Notes: generated by a model from the letters alone, not told the origin. Counted from the first letter of the stretch, positions 27,874-36,735 are shown. The stretch: DNA of 64,000 nt from Bacteroides sp. GM023 (GCF_014750685.1 NZ_JAAXGE010000014.1:62001-126000); one strand, 5' to 3'. A program made the numbers and translations.

Positions 27874-30864
27874 TTAGAAGGTTAAATTCACTCCAAAAGT
27901 AAACGTCATCGGATAGAGCGACAGAGATTTATACACATCTTCGCCAATCGTTTCCGGGTCCGGACCGAGATAGTCGGTAAACGTAAACGGATTCTGCACA
28001 TTGATATAAGCGCGTGCGTTTTTCATCTTCATCTTCTTCATCCAGTTTTCGGGGAGAGTATATCCCAACGTTATGTTCTGTACCTTCAGGAACGAACCGG
28101 AAATCTTACCTAATACCTGTGTATGGTATGATTGCGCACCAATCTGCTGATATTCGTTACTATGATTTTCAGGAGTCCAGTATTTCACATTTAGTTTGTT
28201 CCAATGCTCATTATCCCATGCGGTAAACATATACGTGAAGTCATCATTATAGACACCTCCGATGCGTGCATACATATAGAAAGAGAAGTCCCAGTTCTTA
28301 TAAGCAAAGGTATTGGTCATACCTGCCGTCCAGTCGGGAGACGGAGTGCCGATAACTTTATGGTCGCGTTCATCAATCACATAGTTTTCATCGAGATCGG
28401 CTACCCGGATATGCCCCGGCACTTGTCCGTACTTCGCTGCCAGTTCTTTGTCTTCCATCTGCCAGATACCGACTTTCTCCAAGTCGTAAATAACCTTCAT
28501 CGGCTGACCGATAAACCAGCGGTTTGCCAAGTCGTCCTTCTTATCTCCGTAGAGGTCTACAATCTTGTTGCGGTTCAGTGAGAAAGTAAGATTAGTCTTC
28601 CACGTAAAGTCTTTCGTGGCAACGTTTACCGTATTCAAACCGACTTCCACCCCTTTATTGGATGAAGTTCCTACGTTTTCAAGGATAGAAGCATACCCGT
28701 TGAGACTGCCTACCGAACGGGCAAATATCAAATCTTTCGTAGTACGGCTATACACGTCAACCGTACCGCTGATACGGTTGTTCAGGAATCCGAAGTCAAT
28801 ACCGTAGTTCCATTCCGAAGTCATCTCCCAACGAAGGTCTTTGTTACCTTTACGGTCGCCAAGTCCGAAAGCATTTTCTCCTTTCCCACCATAGATATAA
28901 TGTGCCAAGTCCAGTTTCGTCCAGGTGATATCATGGTCGATACTGTTATTTCCCGATTTACCCCAGCTGACACGAAGTTTCAAACTATTCAGCCAATCTA
29001 CATTTTTCAGGAAGTTTTCATTCTTCATCTGCCAACCGATAGCTGCCGACGGCATAAATCCCCATTGATTTCCGGTAGCCAAACGTGAAGTCCCGTCATA
29101 ACGGCCTGTTACTGTAAATAAGTAGCGATCCATCAACGTGTAATTGGCACGTCCCATAAAAGAAAGCATGGATGATTCCCAGTAGTAACTCTTCACGTCA
29201 CGGATTTCTTCGGCCGTTTCAATCGCATGCCAGTCGGAATTGTAAGGAAGACCGTCACCGCGCATTGACGAACCTTTATGGGTTTCTTTCTGCACACTGT
29301 ACAGACCGATAGCGTTCAAGCGATGAATGTTTTTCCATGTTTTATCATAGGTGATAATGTTATCCCACACCCAGTTCATATTCCGTCCTTCGCTCCGATA
29401 GGCTTCCGGCGCGTTGAGTCCGCCCTTAGCTTGTGTCATCGTTCCGACCCATTCTCCGCTTACATCCGAGTCATATTGGACTGCCACTTGTGATTTCAGC
29501 TTCAACCCTTTAATCGGTTGATATTCCAGAAAGCCGGAGAAGTTTGTATAGTTCGCCTCTTTCTCCCTTTTATTATTTTCAATCTGAATGAACGGATTAA
29601 TCTTGCTGGAAGTAGGCTGGCAATTAAACAGATAGCTTCCGTCTTTATCATACGGGCTGACCGTAGGCGGCAAGAAATACGCATTAATCAATGCGTCATT
29701 GGCTCCTTCATTCGTATTATTCAAGGAGATATAGCTATTGATTCCCGTTTTGATTTTATCCGAGAAGCGATATTCTAATCCGATGTTAGCGGTGATACGC
29801 TCAAAACTTTCGTCACCTACCATACCATCGTCCTTCAAGTATCCCAAGCCAAAAGAGAAAGATAGTTTTTCCGTTCCACCGGTAGCAGAGATAGAGTGGC
29901 TGGTAGTCAATGCATTCTGAGACAGCTCGCGCAACCAGTCATAATATTCACCATGTTTGATACGACGTTTCTCATCAGTAGTCAGGAAGTCCGGACGGTT
30001 CAAAGAAGCATCTCCGTATTTCTTTTTCCACAAAGCGGTGCGGTAATCCACATATTCCATACCGTTCCCCATATTACCAATCATTTCAGGAATACGTGTG
30101 GGGGTCTTGAATCCTACATAACCGGCATAGTCAATGCTGAATCCCTGACGCTTGTTAGCTCCTTTGGTAGTGATAATCACCACACCGTTTGCACCCCGCG
30201 AACCATAGATGGCACTGGAAGAAGCATCTTTCAGAATGTCGATGGACTCAATATCGGCGGCGTTCAAATGCCGCATACCTGTCTGTGAGGGTACTCCGTC
30301 AATCACATATAGGGGTTCGTTGGAGAAATTAAAAGAGTTGATACCACGGATTTCTATTTTCGTATCCGAGCCGGGACGGTTGGAAGTCTTGTTCACCAGT
30401 ACCCCGCCGACACGTCCGTTCAGCGTCTCGGTTACGTCAGTGGTAACTAATTTGCTCAATTCCCTACTGCTTACGGATTGGATAGAACCTGTCAGGTCTT
30501 TCTTTTCCACTGTGCCGTAACCTATTACCACTACTTCATTCAACTGCTTGGAGTCGTCCTGCAACTGAATGGTCAACTGAGTCTGATTCTGGCTGACGGT
30601 GATTTCCTGTGTTACGTATCCTATAAAAGAGACGGAAATCGTTTTTCCTTTCGGCACTTGAATGCTAAAGTTTCCATCCAAATCGGTCACTGTGCCGGTA
30701 GACATTCCTACGACCTGGATACTGGCTCCGGGTAGCGGCTCTTTCAGAGCATCTACCACAACACCTTTCACCGTAAGCACTTGTTGTGCCTGTACGCTTA
30801 CCCATCCACACGCCAAAAACAGCAGGCAAAGGAAAGCTCTTATCTTTATTGTATTATTCTTCAT
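27874..30864 (-). CDS. SusC-type TonB-linked outer membrane protein without STN (PUL B)
   Basis: 996 residues. The signal peptide (ending VQAQQ) leads straight into a carboxypeptidase-D regulatory-like domain (LTVKGVVVDALKEPLPGASIQVVG), then the plug (VVVIGYGTVEKKDLTGSIQSVSSRELS; YVIDGVPSQTGMRHLNAADIESIDILKDASSSAIYGSRGANGVVIITTK) and a barrel ending FTFGVNLTF. It lacks the STN domain present in the PUL A SusC, consistent with PUL B having no FecR/sigma pair. Confidence 0.96.
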   Translation of the reverse strand: MKNNTIKIRAFLCLLFLACGWVSVQAQQVLTVKGVVVDALKEPLPGASIQVVGMSTGTVTDLDGNFSIQVPKGKTISVSFIGYVTQEITVSQNQTQLTIQLQDDSKQLNEVVVIGYGTVEKKDLTGSIQSVSSRELSKLVTTDVTETLNGRVGGVLVNKTSNRPGSDTKIEIRGINSFNFSNEPLYVIDGVPSQTGMRHLNAADIESIDILKDASSSAIYGSRGANGVVIITTKGANKRQGFSIDYAGYVGFKTPTRIPEMIGNMGNGMEYVDYRTALWKKKYGDASLNRPDFLTTDEKRRIKHGEYYDWLRELSQNALTTSHSISATGGTEKLSFSFGLGYLKDDGMVGDESFERITANIGLEYRFSDKIKTGINSYISLNNTNEGANDALINAYFLPPTVSPYDKDGSYLFNCQPTSSKINPFIQIENNKREKEANYTNFSGFLEYQPIKGLKLKSQVAVQYDSDVSGEWVGTMTQAKGGLNAPEAYRSEGRNMNWVWDNIITYDKTWKNIHRLNAIGLYSVQKETHKGSSMRGDGLPYNSDWHAIETAEEIRDVKSYYWESSMLSFMGRANYTLMDRYLFTVTGRYDGTSRLATGNQWGFMPSAAIGWQMKNENFLKNVDWLNSLKLRVSWGKSGNNSIDHDITWTKLDLAHYIYGGKGENAFGLGDRKGNKDLRWEMTSEWNYGIDFGFLNNRISGTVDVYSRTTKDLIFARSVGSLNGYASILENVGTSSNKGVEVGLNTVNVATKDFTWKTNLTFSLNRNKIVDLYGDKKDDLANRWFIGQPMKVIYDLEKVGIWQMEDKELAAKYGQVPGHIRVADLDENYVIDERDHKVIGTPSPDWTAGMTNTFAYKNWDFSFYMYARIGGVYNDDFTYMFTAWDNEHWNKLNVKYWTPENHSNEYQQIGAQSYHTQVLGKISGSFLKVQNITLGYTLPENWMKKMKMKNARAYINVQNPFTFTDYLGPDPETIGEDVYKSLSLYPMTFTFGVNLTF

Positions 30865-30886
30865 AATCTTCGTCTGTTTATCAAGG

Positions 30887-31951
30887 TTAGTTTCCGGCTT
30901 TAAACCACTTGTAGTTTCCTACAATCTTTGCAGTATGTTTTCCTGTTTTGTCGGGAATGTTAGTGACATCCTCAGCCACCGACGTAAAGTCCCATGCGCA
31001 CACTAGTCCGCTTTCCGTTCCTGTCACGTCCGAGTTCATTAATGACTTGATTTCATCGGCAGATTTCGCTGTGCTCCACATACGGAATTTCTTTAGGAAT
31101 CCGGTCATACAGCGCGCTTTGTCCGTAGGTTCCTGAAATGCCCACATATTCCGGTTGCGTGTATTAGGCATATAATTCTGCAATACTCCGGCATCATTCT
31201 TCACATCATTCGTCTTGCTGAAGAATAGCTCACCATTGATATACATCTTCAGTTGACCTTCCGAAAGTGTACCGTCCCAGACTGTCACAATATGATTCCA
31301 CTTTCCAAAATTATCGGGATAAGCACGTCCCTCTTCCAAGACGCGGCCTTCTTGCGGCCCCATACCGATAGTGGTACGAAGATTAGAACCTAAAAAATTA
31401 ATCATCCATCCCTCATTGGGTTGGTTACCATCAAAGGTAGCGAGGAAAGTTCCGATTCCCGACTCGAAGAAACCGGCGTCATACTTCAGCCAGCCTTCTA
31501 CTGTAAAAGTAGTGCCACCACCATAAGCAGGGTCGGAACCGAATTCGATACGTCCCTTACCGTCAATACCGAATATTTTCAATTCGGCTGGTGTCCCCGG
31601 TTGCAATGTCTCTTGATAAGAATCCAGAAATTCGGCAATCGCCTTTTCGGCAGAGATACAGTAGTTGTCAATCTCATACTGTAGAACAAACTGTCCTGCC
31701 ATACCTTTAGAAATACCCTTTTGTAGCTCGTCAACAGCTTTCTGCAAACTTTGGGCATTTGCCAACGGGAAAGTGCCGTCGCTTGTACCGATCTTCGCGG
31801 TATCAAGCATGTTTGTCATGTCGGTCAGATGTGCATGCATACATTCAAGGGCAATAGGCCTCACTGAATCGCTGCTATCGCTCTTGCACGAGCTCATACA
31901 CCAAACCAACAAGCAAAGGAAACTAAGTTTCATAATGAATCTTGTTTTCAT
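30887..31951 (-). CDS. LamG-domain surface lipoprotein (DUF4972-like N-terminus)
   Basis: 354 residues, Met1 or Met7 start. Lipobox MSSC then K-S-D-S-S-D-S, consistent with surface export. Residues about 35-125 are helical (ALECMHAHLTDMTNMLDTA; AQSLQKAVDELQKGI) and resemble DUF4972. Residues about 135-350 form a concanavalin/LamG sandwich (FTVEGWLKYD, WNHIVTVWDG, KMYINGELFF, GFLKKFRMWSTAKSADEIKSLM, LVCAWDFT). It is the first gene of the PUL B operon, upstream of SusC, an unusual place for a glycan-binding lipoprotein. The next upstream gene, the regulator, also seems to have a LamG-like ectodomain. Confidence 0.78.
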   Translation of the reverse strand: MKTRFIMKLSFLCLLVWCMSSCKSDSSDSVRPIALECMHAHLTDMTNMLDTAKIGTSDGTFPLANAQSLQKAVDELQKGISKGMAGQFVLQYEIDNYCISAEKAIAEFLDSYQETLQPGTPAELKIFGIDGKGRIEFGSDPAYGGGTTFTVEGWLKYDAGFFESGIGTFLATFDGNQPNEGWMINFLGSNLRTTIGMGPQEGRVLEEGRAYPDNFGKWNHIVTVWDGTLSEGQLKMYINGELFFSKTNDVKNDAGVLQNYMPNTRNRNMWAFQEPTDKARCMTGFLKKFRMWSTAKSADEIKSLMNSDVTGTESGLVCAWDFTSVAEDVTNIPDKTGKHTAKIVGNYKWFKAGN

Positions 31952-31997
31952 ACGTATTAGGTTTTTAAATAAAACAATAAGTAAAATAACATCGCTG

Positions 31998-32057
31998 CAA
32001 ATCTAATGTAGCAAGGTTAAGTAACTTATTAGCGGCGGGTTAATGACGGGTTAATAA
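31998..32057 (-). promoter_or_regulatory. PUL B promoter with 11-bp-phased direct repeats
   Basis: On the minus strand TAGATTTG (32005-31998) fits a -7 box. About 31-52 bp upstream of it are two head-to-tail 11-bp units on the plus strand, CGGGTTAATGA (32036-32046) and CGGGTTAATAA (32047-32057). A weaker copy of the core, AGGTTAA (32014-32020), lies 23 bp from the nearer unit. No good -33 TTTG is present, as in activator-dependent promoters. Confidence 0.6.
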
Positions 32058-32086
32058 GCCCAAATATTTCATTAACCAATGGAATA

Positions 32087-34663
32087 TTACTGAAAAGAAA
32101 GGGGATTGCTGCCCATCACGTCAGCATAAGAAACCGGATAATCTTCATTCATCAATTGTTTATACTCACGGACAAAAAGAGAATATTGCATAATGGCTTC
32201 CTGCGACGAACCCATAGAATGGAATGCATGCATACAATAAGCCAATGCGGTCTCACTAACCGGATCTACCCGGAAGAGCAGATGACAGAAACGGATAACG
32301 GTATCATACTTACGCTGTTGGTACAAACGTTCTATTTCCAATGGCAGGAATGAAGACAGGAATTCTTCTACCTTCTGTTTAAAATGATCCAATATCCCCG
32401 CATCCATACCTTCCAGAAATTTGCCGCGCATCAATAAGATGCCCAGTTCGCTCTCCACTTCTTCGGCATTCTTCAATTCACGGAAACGGAAATAATCGCA
32501 ATAACAGTCTGTTAATACTAACCTGAAATAGCCTTTATCATGGACAAGTTCCACTCCGTCCAGTTCTGTCAAGTTCTTACGTATCTGATTAATCGTTACC
32601 CCTTTCAGGTTTTTAACCTTATCATCCGGCTTATCCGGCCAAAACACTTCATTCAAAGAAGCTGACAGAACACCATTGTGGGTACTGTGAAGCAAAATAT
32701 ACACAAGCACCTGCCGTAAGCGCGAGCTAAACAAATGGGTTATGTCACGTCCATTGCGGTCAATCACTGTAAAAGAGCCGAATAAATAAATCGAGTTGGA
32801 GCGCACGATTGACTCGTATGCTTTTTCTTTGGAAAGTGTATTCTTCGTTGAAGCATTCTTTACCGGTTCTTTCAGAACAGAGGTCGACGCAAGTACAGGG
32901 GTTTGTGCCGAAACACTCTCTTTGAAGTGCTTCCGCCGTTTACCGAAGAAGAAGAATCCGGCACAGATCAGTACTATTCCACCTACACTTGCGAGAATCC
33001 ATCCCCAATGAAGGGTGAAAGAAGACTTTGAACCATAAGAACGAATCTCTTCCAAAGAAACCGGAGGATCGGATAACACATAGGTCCGAATGACCGAATG
33101 GCCTTCTTTATCAAATTCTGTGGTCGTACAATAATACTCATGCGTCAACGGATTATAATAAAGATTCGCATTCGTCATAATCTCCTCAGACCGCATCGGA
33201 ATAGAATCACCCAATATCTTCATGGTTCCGTCGGCAACCGTCAAACGATAAAGTTGCAGATAGGTATCCGAAATATATTCCGGGTAGCACAGGGCGTACA
33301 CATATTGTTCATCGGGTGTCAGTATCATATCCCGCGCAACGACAAGACGATGTTCAGAAGCATTTTGCCATAGGCGCTTTATGGCATTTCGCTTTCTATC
33401 GAGCAAATAGAAATCCTGGAGATAATTCCTGCCTACACTTTGTTCGCCTGACTCATTCCCCATCCCTCCGAAAATATAAATATGTTCCCGGCTCTTGTTT
33501 ACTGCCATGCCTGAGAAATAACGGGGGACAATCCAATCACCGGAATAGGAAAGGCTATCCCACCGGTCTGTGGCAATATCATATTCGAGAAATGTATTGT
33601 TATAACGCTTATTACCAAATCCGCCGAATATAAGATACTTCCCGGAAGTTTCGTCCCAAAAGCCATCGTGATGATGCAACTGTACAGGCAAAGCAGCTGT
33701 ACCCGTTTGCTTCCATTCTCGCTTGTCCAAATCGAGAGCTGCCACGGTGGCATCGCCCAATGGCAGGTTGTTCAGCTCATATACATAGAGTTTTCCATCG
33801 GTGGTATTCATAAAGTGAGTTGCCAGTTGCAGTTTTACAGGCAGCTTATTCGCATAAGGATAAGTTTGTGACTGACGTTTCAGTAAATTATAGGTAAGAA
33901 GCGAGTCCTGATTGAAAACAATCAATCGCTGACTATCCGGCTCAAAGGTGATGCCGGAAGGGGTTTGAGAGCGATATTCAAAAAGCTCTTCCCAATGATA
34001 AGAACCGTTGATAAGCCAAACGGGATTAATGACCGTACCCAATACTTTCCCGGTAGAGGTATGTACGTCTCCCCCTTCATTCTCATTCAGCGGGAAAGTG
34101 TATGAATAGCTTTTATCACCTTCCAACTTCATATTCCGGATTGCGAAAGTGGGTATATCCAGAATGTAATCATGGCGTCCAAAGAATAATTGGGGACAAA
34201 AGTCGCCTTTCAATCCTAAAGATTTAATTATCTTTTCATGGTTGCCGATATGGATGGTTAGTTGATCTTGCTGTAAATCAAACTGGAACGACACCGGAAT
34301 CCATTGATATGCCAATGCGTCATTCCGTAAGTTCAGGGAGTAATGATTCTCCTTTCCATCCGTATTGAACTTGAATGTGCTGTTATCACCGTCCAGATAA
34401 GTATATGTGAAACTGTATTTCGTCTTTCCCTGATTCTCTTTCAACAGAAATACATATCCGAAAGTATCAAAATCACGAATGGATAATTCAAAGCTCAACT
34501 GAAAGTTTTTGGTGAAACAAGGTACTTCCCCTTCCTCAAATATCTGAAGAGAAGTCCTTTCTTTTATCTGCCTGTCATTAGCTTGGAATAACAATCCTTG
34601 CGAATAGGCAAACATAGTAACTTCAAGTAAAAGAAATAAAAGGCAAAGCCTACGCTGTATCAT
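32087..34663 (-). CDS. Membrane-spanning SARP-like transcription regulator with LamG/Kelch ectodomain
   Basis: 858 residues from the Met at 34663 (MIQRRLCLLFLLLEVTMFAYSQG, a signal peptide); two earlier Mets are in frame. Ectodomain: about 25-190 is LamG-like (FQLSFELSIRDFDTFGYVFLL, then PTFAIRNMKLEG); about 190-535 contains Kelch/propeller blades (YLIFGGFGNKRYNNTFLEYD; HIYIFGGMGNESG). One membrane segment at about 553-573. Cytoplasm: winged-helix DNA-binding domain at about 620-715 (SIYLFGSFTVIDRNG, RLRQVLVYILLHS, NLKGVTINQIRKNL) followed by a BTAD-type helical domain ending IMQYSLFVREYKQLMNEDY, the SARP arrangement. It has no kinase or receiver domain. Inferred to sense a glycan in the periplasm and activate PUL B. 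Confidence 0.82.
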   Translation of the reverse strand: MIQRRLCLLFLLLEVTMFAYSQGLLFQANDRQIKERTSLQIFEEGEVPCFTKNFQLSFELSIRDFDTFGYVFLLKENQGKTKYSFTYTYLDGDNSTFKFNTDGKENHYSLNLRNDALAYQWIPVSFQFDLQQDQLTIHIGNHEKIIKSLGLKGDFCPQLFFGRHDYILDIPTFAIRNMKLEGDKSYSYTFPLNENEGGDVHTSTGKVLGTVINPVWLINGSYHWEELFEYRSQTPSGITFEPDSQRLIVFNQDSLLTYNLLKRQSQTYPYANKLPVKLQLATHFMNTTDGKLYVYELNNLPLGDATVAALDLDKREWKQTGTAALPVQLHHHDGFWDETSGKYLIFGGFGNKRYNNTFLEYDIATDRWDSLSYSGDWIVPRYFSGMAVNKSREHIYIFGGMGNESGEQSVGRNYLQDFYLLDRKRNAIKRLWQNASEHRLVVARDMILTPDEQYVYALCYPEYISDTYLQLYRLTVADGTMKILGDSIPMRSEEIMTNANLYYNPLTHEYYCTTTEFDKEGHSVIRTYVLSDPPVSLEEIRSYGSKSSFTLHWGWILASVGGIVLICAGFFFFGKRRKHFKESVSAQTPVLASTSVLKEPVKNASTKNTLSKEKAYESIVRSNSIYLFGSFTVIDRNGRDITHLFSSRLRQVLVYILLHSTHNGVLSASLNEVFWPDKPDDKVKNLKGVTINQIRKNLTELDGVELVHDKGYFRLVLTDCYCDYFRFRELKNAEEVESELGILLMRGKFLEGMDAGILDHFKQKVEEFLSSFLPLEIERLYQQRKYDTVIRFCHLLFRVDPVSETALAYCMHAFHSMGSSQEAIMQYSLFVREYKQLMNEDYPVSYADVMGSNPLSFQ

Positions 34664-34683
34664 AGTCATTCGATTTATCATCA

Positions 34684-34691
34684 CAAATATA
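34684..34691 (-). promoter_or_regulatory. -7 box of the SARP-like regulator gene
   Basis: TATATTTG on the minus strand fits TAnnTTTG, 20 bp before the chosen ATG. It supports a start at 34663 rather than at 34711, which would lie upstream of the promoter. Confidence 0.55.
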
Positions 34692-34745
34692 CGGGATTTT
34701 TTAATAATCACTGAATGTTATCACTACTGAATGCAAATTTATAAG

Positions 34746-34753
34746 TAACTTTG
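34746..34753 (+). promoter_or_regulatory. -7 box for the 34777 gene
   Basis: TAACTTTG fits TAnnTTTG and lies 23 bp before the ATG at 34777. It is divergent from the regulator promoter at 34684. Confidence 0.55.
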
Positions 34754-34776
34754 CAGAAATTTGATTTAGTACGATT

Positions 34777-35211
34777 ATGTGGATACTCATTATAAGTCTG
34801 GTGCTGCTGGGTGTTATCGCACTGATAGCCGGAATCATCCGCAACAAGAGACTGCAAAAGAAAATAGAGAGAGGCGAACTAGACCGCATGCCGGAAGTGA
34901 AGGAAGTGGATACCGAATGTTGCGGACAACATGAAGTGTGCGAAAAAGATAGCCTGTTGGCTGCTGTCAGCAAGAAGGTAGAATATTACGATGACGAAGA
35001 ACTGGATCTGTTCATAGGTCGCGAAGGGAATGCGTACACGGAAGATGAGACAGAACTGTTTCGGGATGTACTGTATACCACCAAAGATGATGAAGTGGCC
35101 GGATGGGTACGCAGCCTTCAACTCCGTGGCATCGAATTGCCGGACGACCTCAAAGATGAAGTGTTCCTGATTATCGGAGAAAGAAGAATCGTAGAGAAGA
35201 AAGAAGACTGA
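34777..35211 (+). CDS. Small single-pass membrane protein of unknown function
   Basis: 144 residues. A membrane segment at 2-22 (WILIISLVLLGVIALIAGII) is followed by a basic stretch (RNKRLQKKIERGE), so N-out/C-in. Next comes a cysteine cluster, TECCGQHEVCEKD, in which three Cys and one His could bind a metal, then an acidic region (YYDDEELDLFIGREGNAYTEDETELF) and a C-terminal segment SLQLRGIELPDDLKDEVFLIIGERR. It stands before a metal-type ABC permease with a 61-bp gap. I do not recognise a characterised family. Confidence 0.75.
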   Translation: MWILIISLVLLGVIALIAGIIRNKRLQKKIERGELDRMPEVKEVDTECCGQHEVCEKDSLLAAVSKKVEYYDDEELDLFIGREGNAYTEDETELFRDVLYTTKDDEVAGWVRSLQLRGIELPDDLKDEVFLIIGERRIVEKKED

Positions 35212-35272
35212 CAAACATAGACCTTGTTTATCAGATTCGTAATTCAGAACTTATAATTAGTAAATTAAATCA

Positions 35273-36076
35273 GTGGATCTACTACAATATACATTCTTTC
35301 AACATGCCCTGTTAGGGAGCCTGCTCGCAAGTATTGCCTGCGGGATTATAGGTACATACATCGTTACTCGTCGTCTGGTATTTATCAGTGGCGGAATTAC
35401 CCATGCTTCTTTTGGAGGGATAGGATTAGGGTTGTTTGCGGGAATTTCCCCGATACTTTCTGCTGCTGTCTTTTCCGTGCTGTCCGCCTTTGGCGTCGAA
35501 TGGCTTAGCAGGCGGAAAGATATGCGTGAAGATTCCGCTATTGCCGTATTCTGGACGTTGGGAATGGCATTAGGTATCATGTTCAGCTTTCTGTCGCCGG
35601 GATTCGCTCCCGACCTCTCCGCCTATCTTTTCGGGAATATCCTGACTATCAATCAGGCTGACTTATGGATGCTTGGTATATTAGCGCTGATATTGACTGG
35701 ATTCTTTTACCTGTTTATCCGACCTATCGTATATATCGCTTTCGACCGTGAGTTTGCGCGTTCACAGAAGATTCCGGTAGAGATATTTGAATATGTGCTG
35801 ATGATGTTTATCGCATTGACGATAGTAGCCTGTCTGCGCATGGTAGGTATCGTGCTAGCCATCTCCCTTCTCACCATTCCGCAGATGACTGCCAACTTAT
35901 TCACTTACAGTTTCAAGAAAATAATCTGGCTGTCCATCGGTATCGGCTTTTTGGGATGCCTGGGCGGGTTGTTCATTTCTTATCATTGGAAAGTCCCTTC
36001 GGGAGCTTCCATTATATTCTTCTCTATCCTGATTTATGCTGTTTGCAAAATAGGAAAGAGTTGTTGCAGGAAATAG
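35273..36076 (+). CDS. Metal ABC transporter permease (ZnuB/TroC/MntB type)
   Basis: 267 residues, starting from GTG (VDLLQYTFFQHALLGSLLASIACGIIGTYIVTRR). Multi-pass inner-membrane permease of the ABC-3 family; family-typical segments include FISGGITHASFGGIGLGLF, GFAPDLSAYLFGNILTI and LRMVGIVLAISLLTIPQMTANLF. It moves divalent metals such as zinc, manganese or iron; which one cannot be told. No ATPase or solute-binding gene is adjacent, so partners are encoded elsewhere. The start is placed at GTG because the frame has no earlier good ATG and the hydrophobic N-terminus begins there. Confidence 0.92.
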   Translation: MDLLQYTFFQHALLGSLLASIACGIIGTYIVTRRLVFISGGITHASFGGIGLGLFAGISPILSAAVFSVLSAFGVEWLSRRKDMREDSAIAVFWTLGMALGIMFSFLSPGFAPDLSAYLFGNILTINQADLWMLGILALILTGFFYLFIRPIVYIAFDREFARSQKIPVEIFEYVLMMFIALTIVACLRMVGIVLAISLLTIPQMTANLFTYSFKKIIWLSIGIGFLGCLGGLFISYHWKVPSGASIIFFSILIYAVCKIGKSCCRK

Positions 36077-36097
36077 TCATTATAATAGAATTAGTAT

Positions 36098-36511
36098 ATG
36101 GAAATCAAAATTCAATCACTGGAAAGTATCCATGAAGCAGCCCGCGAATTTATCGCTGCTATGGGCGACAACACTGTATTTGCTTTATACGGAAAGATGG
36201 GTGCCGGCAAAACGACATTTGTCAAAGCACTCTGCGAAGAATTGGGCGTGGAAGACGTTATCAGCTCCCCTACCTTTGCCATCGTCAACGAATATCGTTC
36301 GGACGAGTCAGGTGAATTGATTTATCACTTCGACTTTTACCGTATCAAGAAACTAAGCGAAGTGTACGACATGGGATACGAAGATTATTTCTACAGCGGC
36401 GCTCTTTGCTTCATCGAATGGCCGGAGCTTGTAGAGGAACTACTTCCGGGTGACGCTGTGAAAGTGACGATTGAAGAATTGGAAGACGGAAGCAGAGTTA
36501 TCAAACTATGA
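36098..36511 (+). CDS. tsaE: tRNA threonylcarbamoyladenosine biosynthesis ATPase TsaE
   Basis: 137 residues. P-loop GKMGAGKTT at about 32-40, then the TsaE-typical VEDVISSPTFAIVNEY and LIYHFDFYRIKKLSEVYDMGYEDYFYSGALCFIEWPE. It drives the TsaB-TsaD-TsaE cycle that adds t6A at position 37 of ANN-decoding tRNAs. Cytoplasmic. The last codons overlap the next gene by 4 bp (ATGA), so the two are translationally coupled. Confidence 0.96.
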   Translation: MEIKIQSLESIHEAAREFIAAMGDNTVFALYGKMGAGKTTFVKALCEELGVEDVISSPTFAIVNEYRSDESGELIYHFDFYRIKKLSEVYDMGYEDYFYSGALCFIEWPELVEELLPGDAVKVTIEELEDGSRVIKL

Positions 36512-36735
36512 CCGGACAATATATCGTACAAGGAATCTTTGCGCTGGCAGGAATTGTGTCCCTGCTGGCGTCATTGCTCAACTGGGACTGGTTCTTCACA
36601 ACGCGCAATGCACAGACCATTATCCGGAACGTAGGACGAAACCGGGCACGGCTCTTTTATGGCATATTGGGAATTATCATTATTGGCATGGCTGTCTTCT
36701 TTTTTATAGAGACTCGGAAAGCCATCACTCTTTGA
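36508..36735 (+). CDS. Small two-pass membrane protein (immunity-17-like)
   Basis: 75 residues with two membrane segments (YIVQGIFALAGIVSLLASLL at about 5-24 and LFYGILGIIIIGMAVFFFIE at about 49-68) joined by a short basic loop (TRNAQTIIRNVGRNRARL). Its layout resembles the family labelled immunity protein 17, a name that came from toxin-immunity neighbourhoods. Here no toxin is present: it overlaps tsaE by 4 bp and looks like a housekeeping passenger. The family match is from memory of its shape and is not certain. Confidence 0.65.
   Translation: MTGQYIVQGIFALAGIVSLLASLLNWDWFFTTRNAQTIIRNVGRNRARLFYGILGIIIIGMAVFFFIETRKAITL

Noticed and set aside
36098..36735. Toxin-antitoxin pair
   Set aside because: The overlapping pair is tsaE plus a small membrane protein; tsaE is a conserved housekeeping ATPase and no toxin-like product is present.
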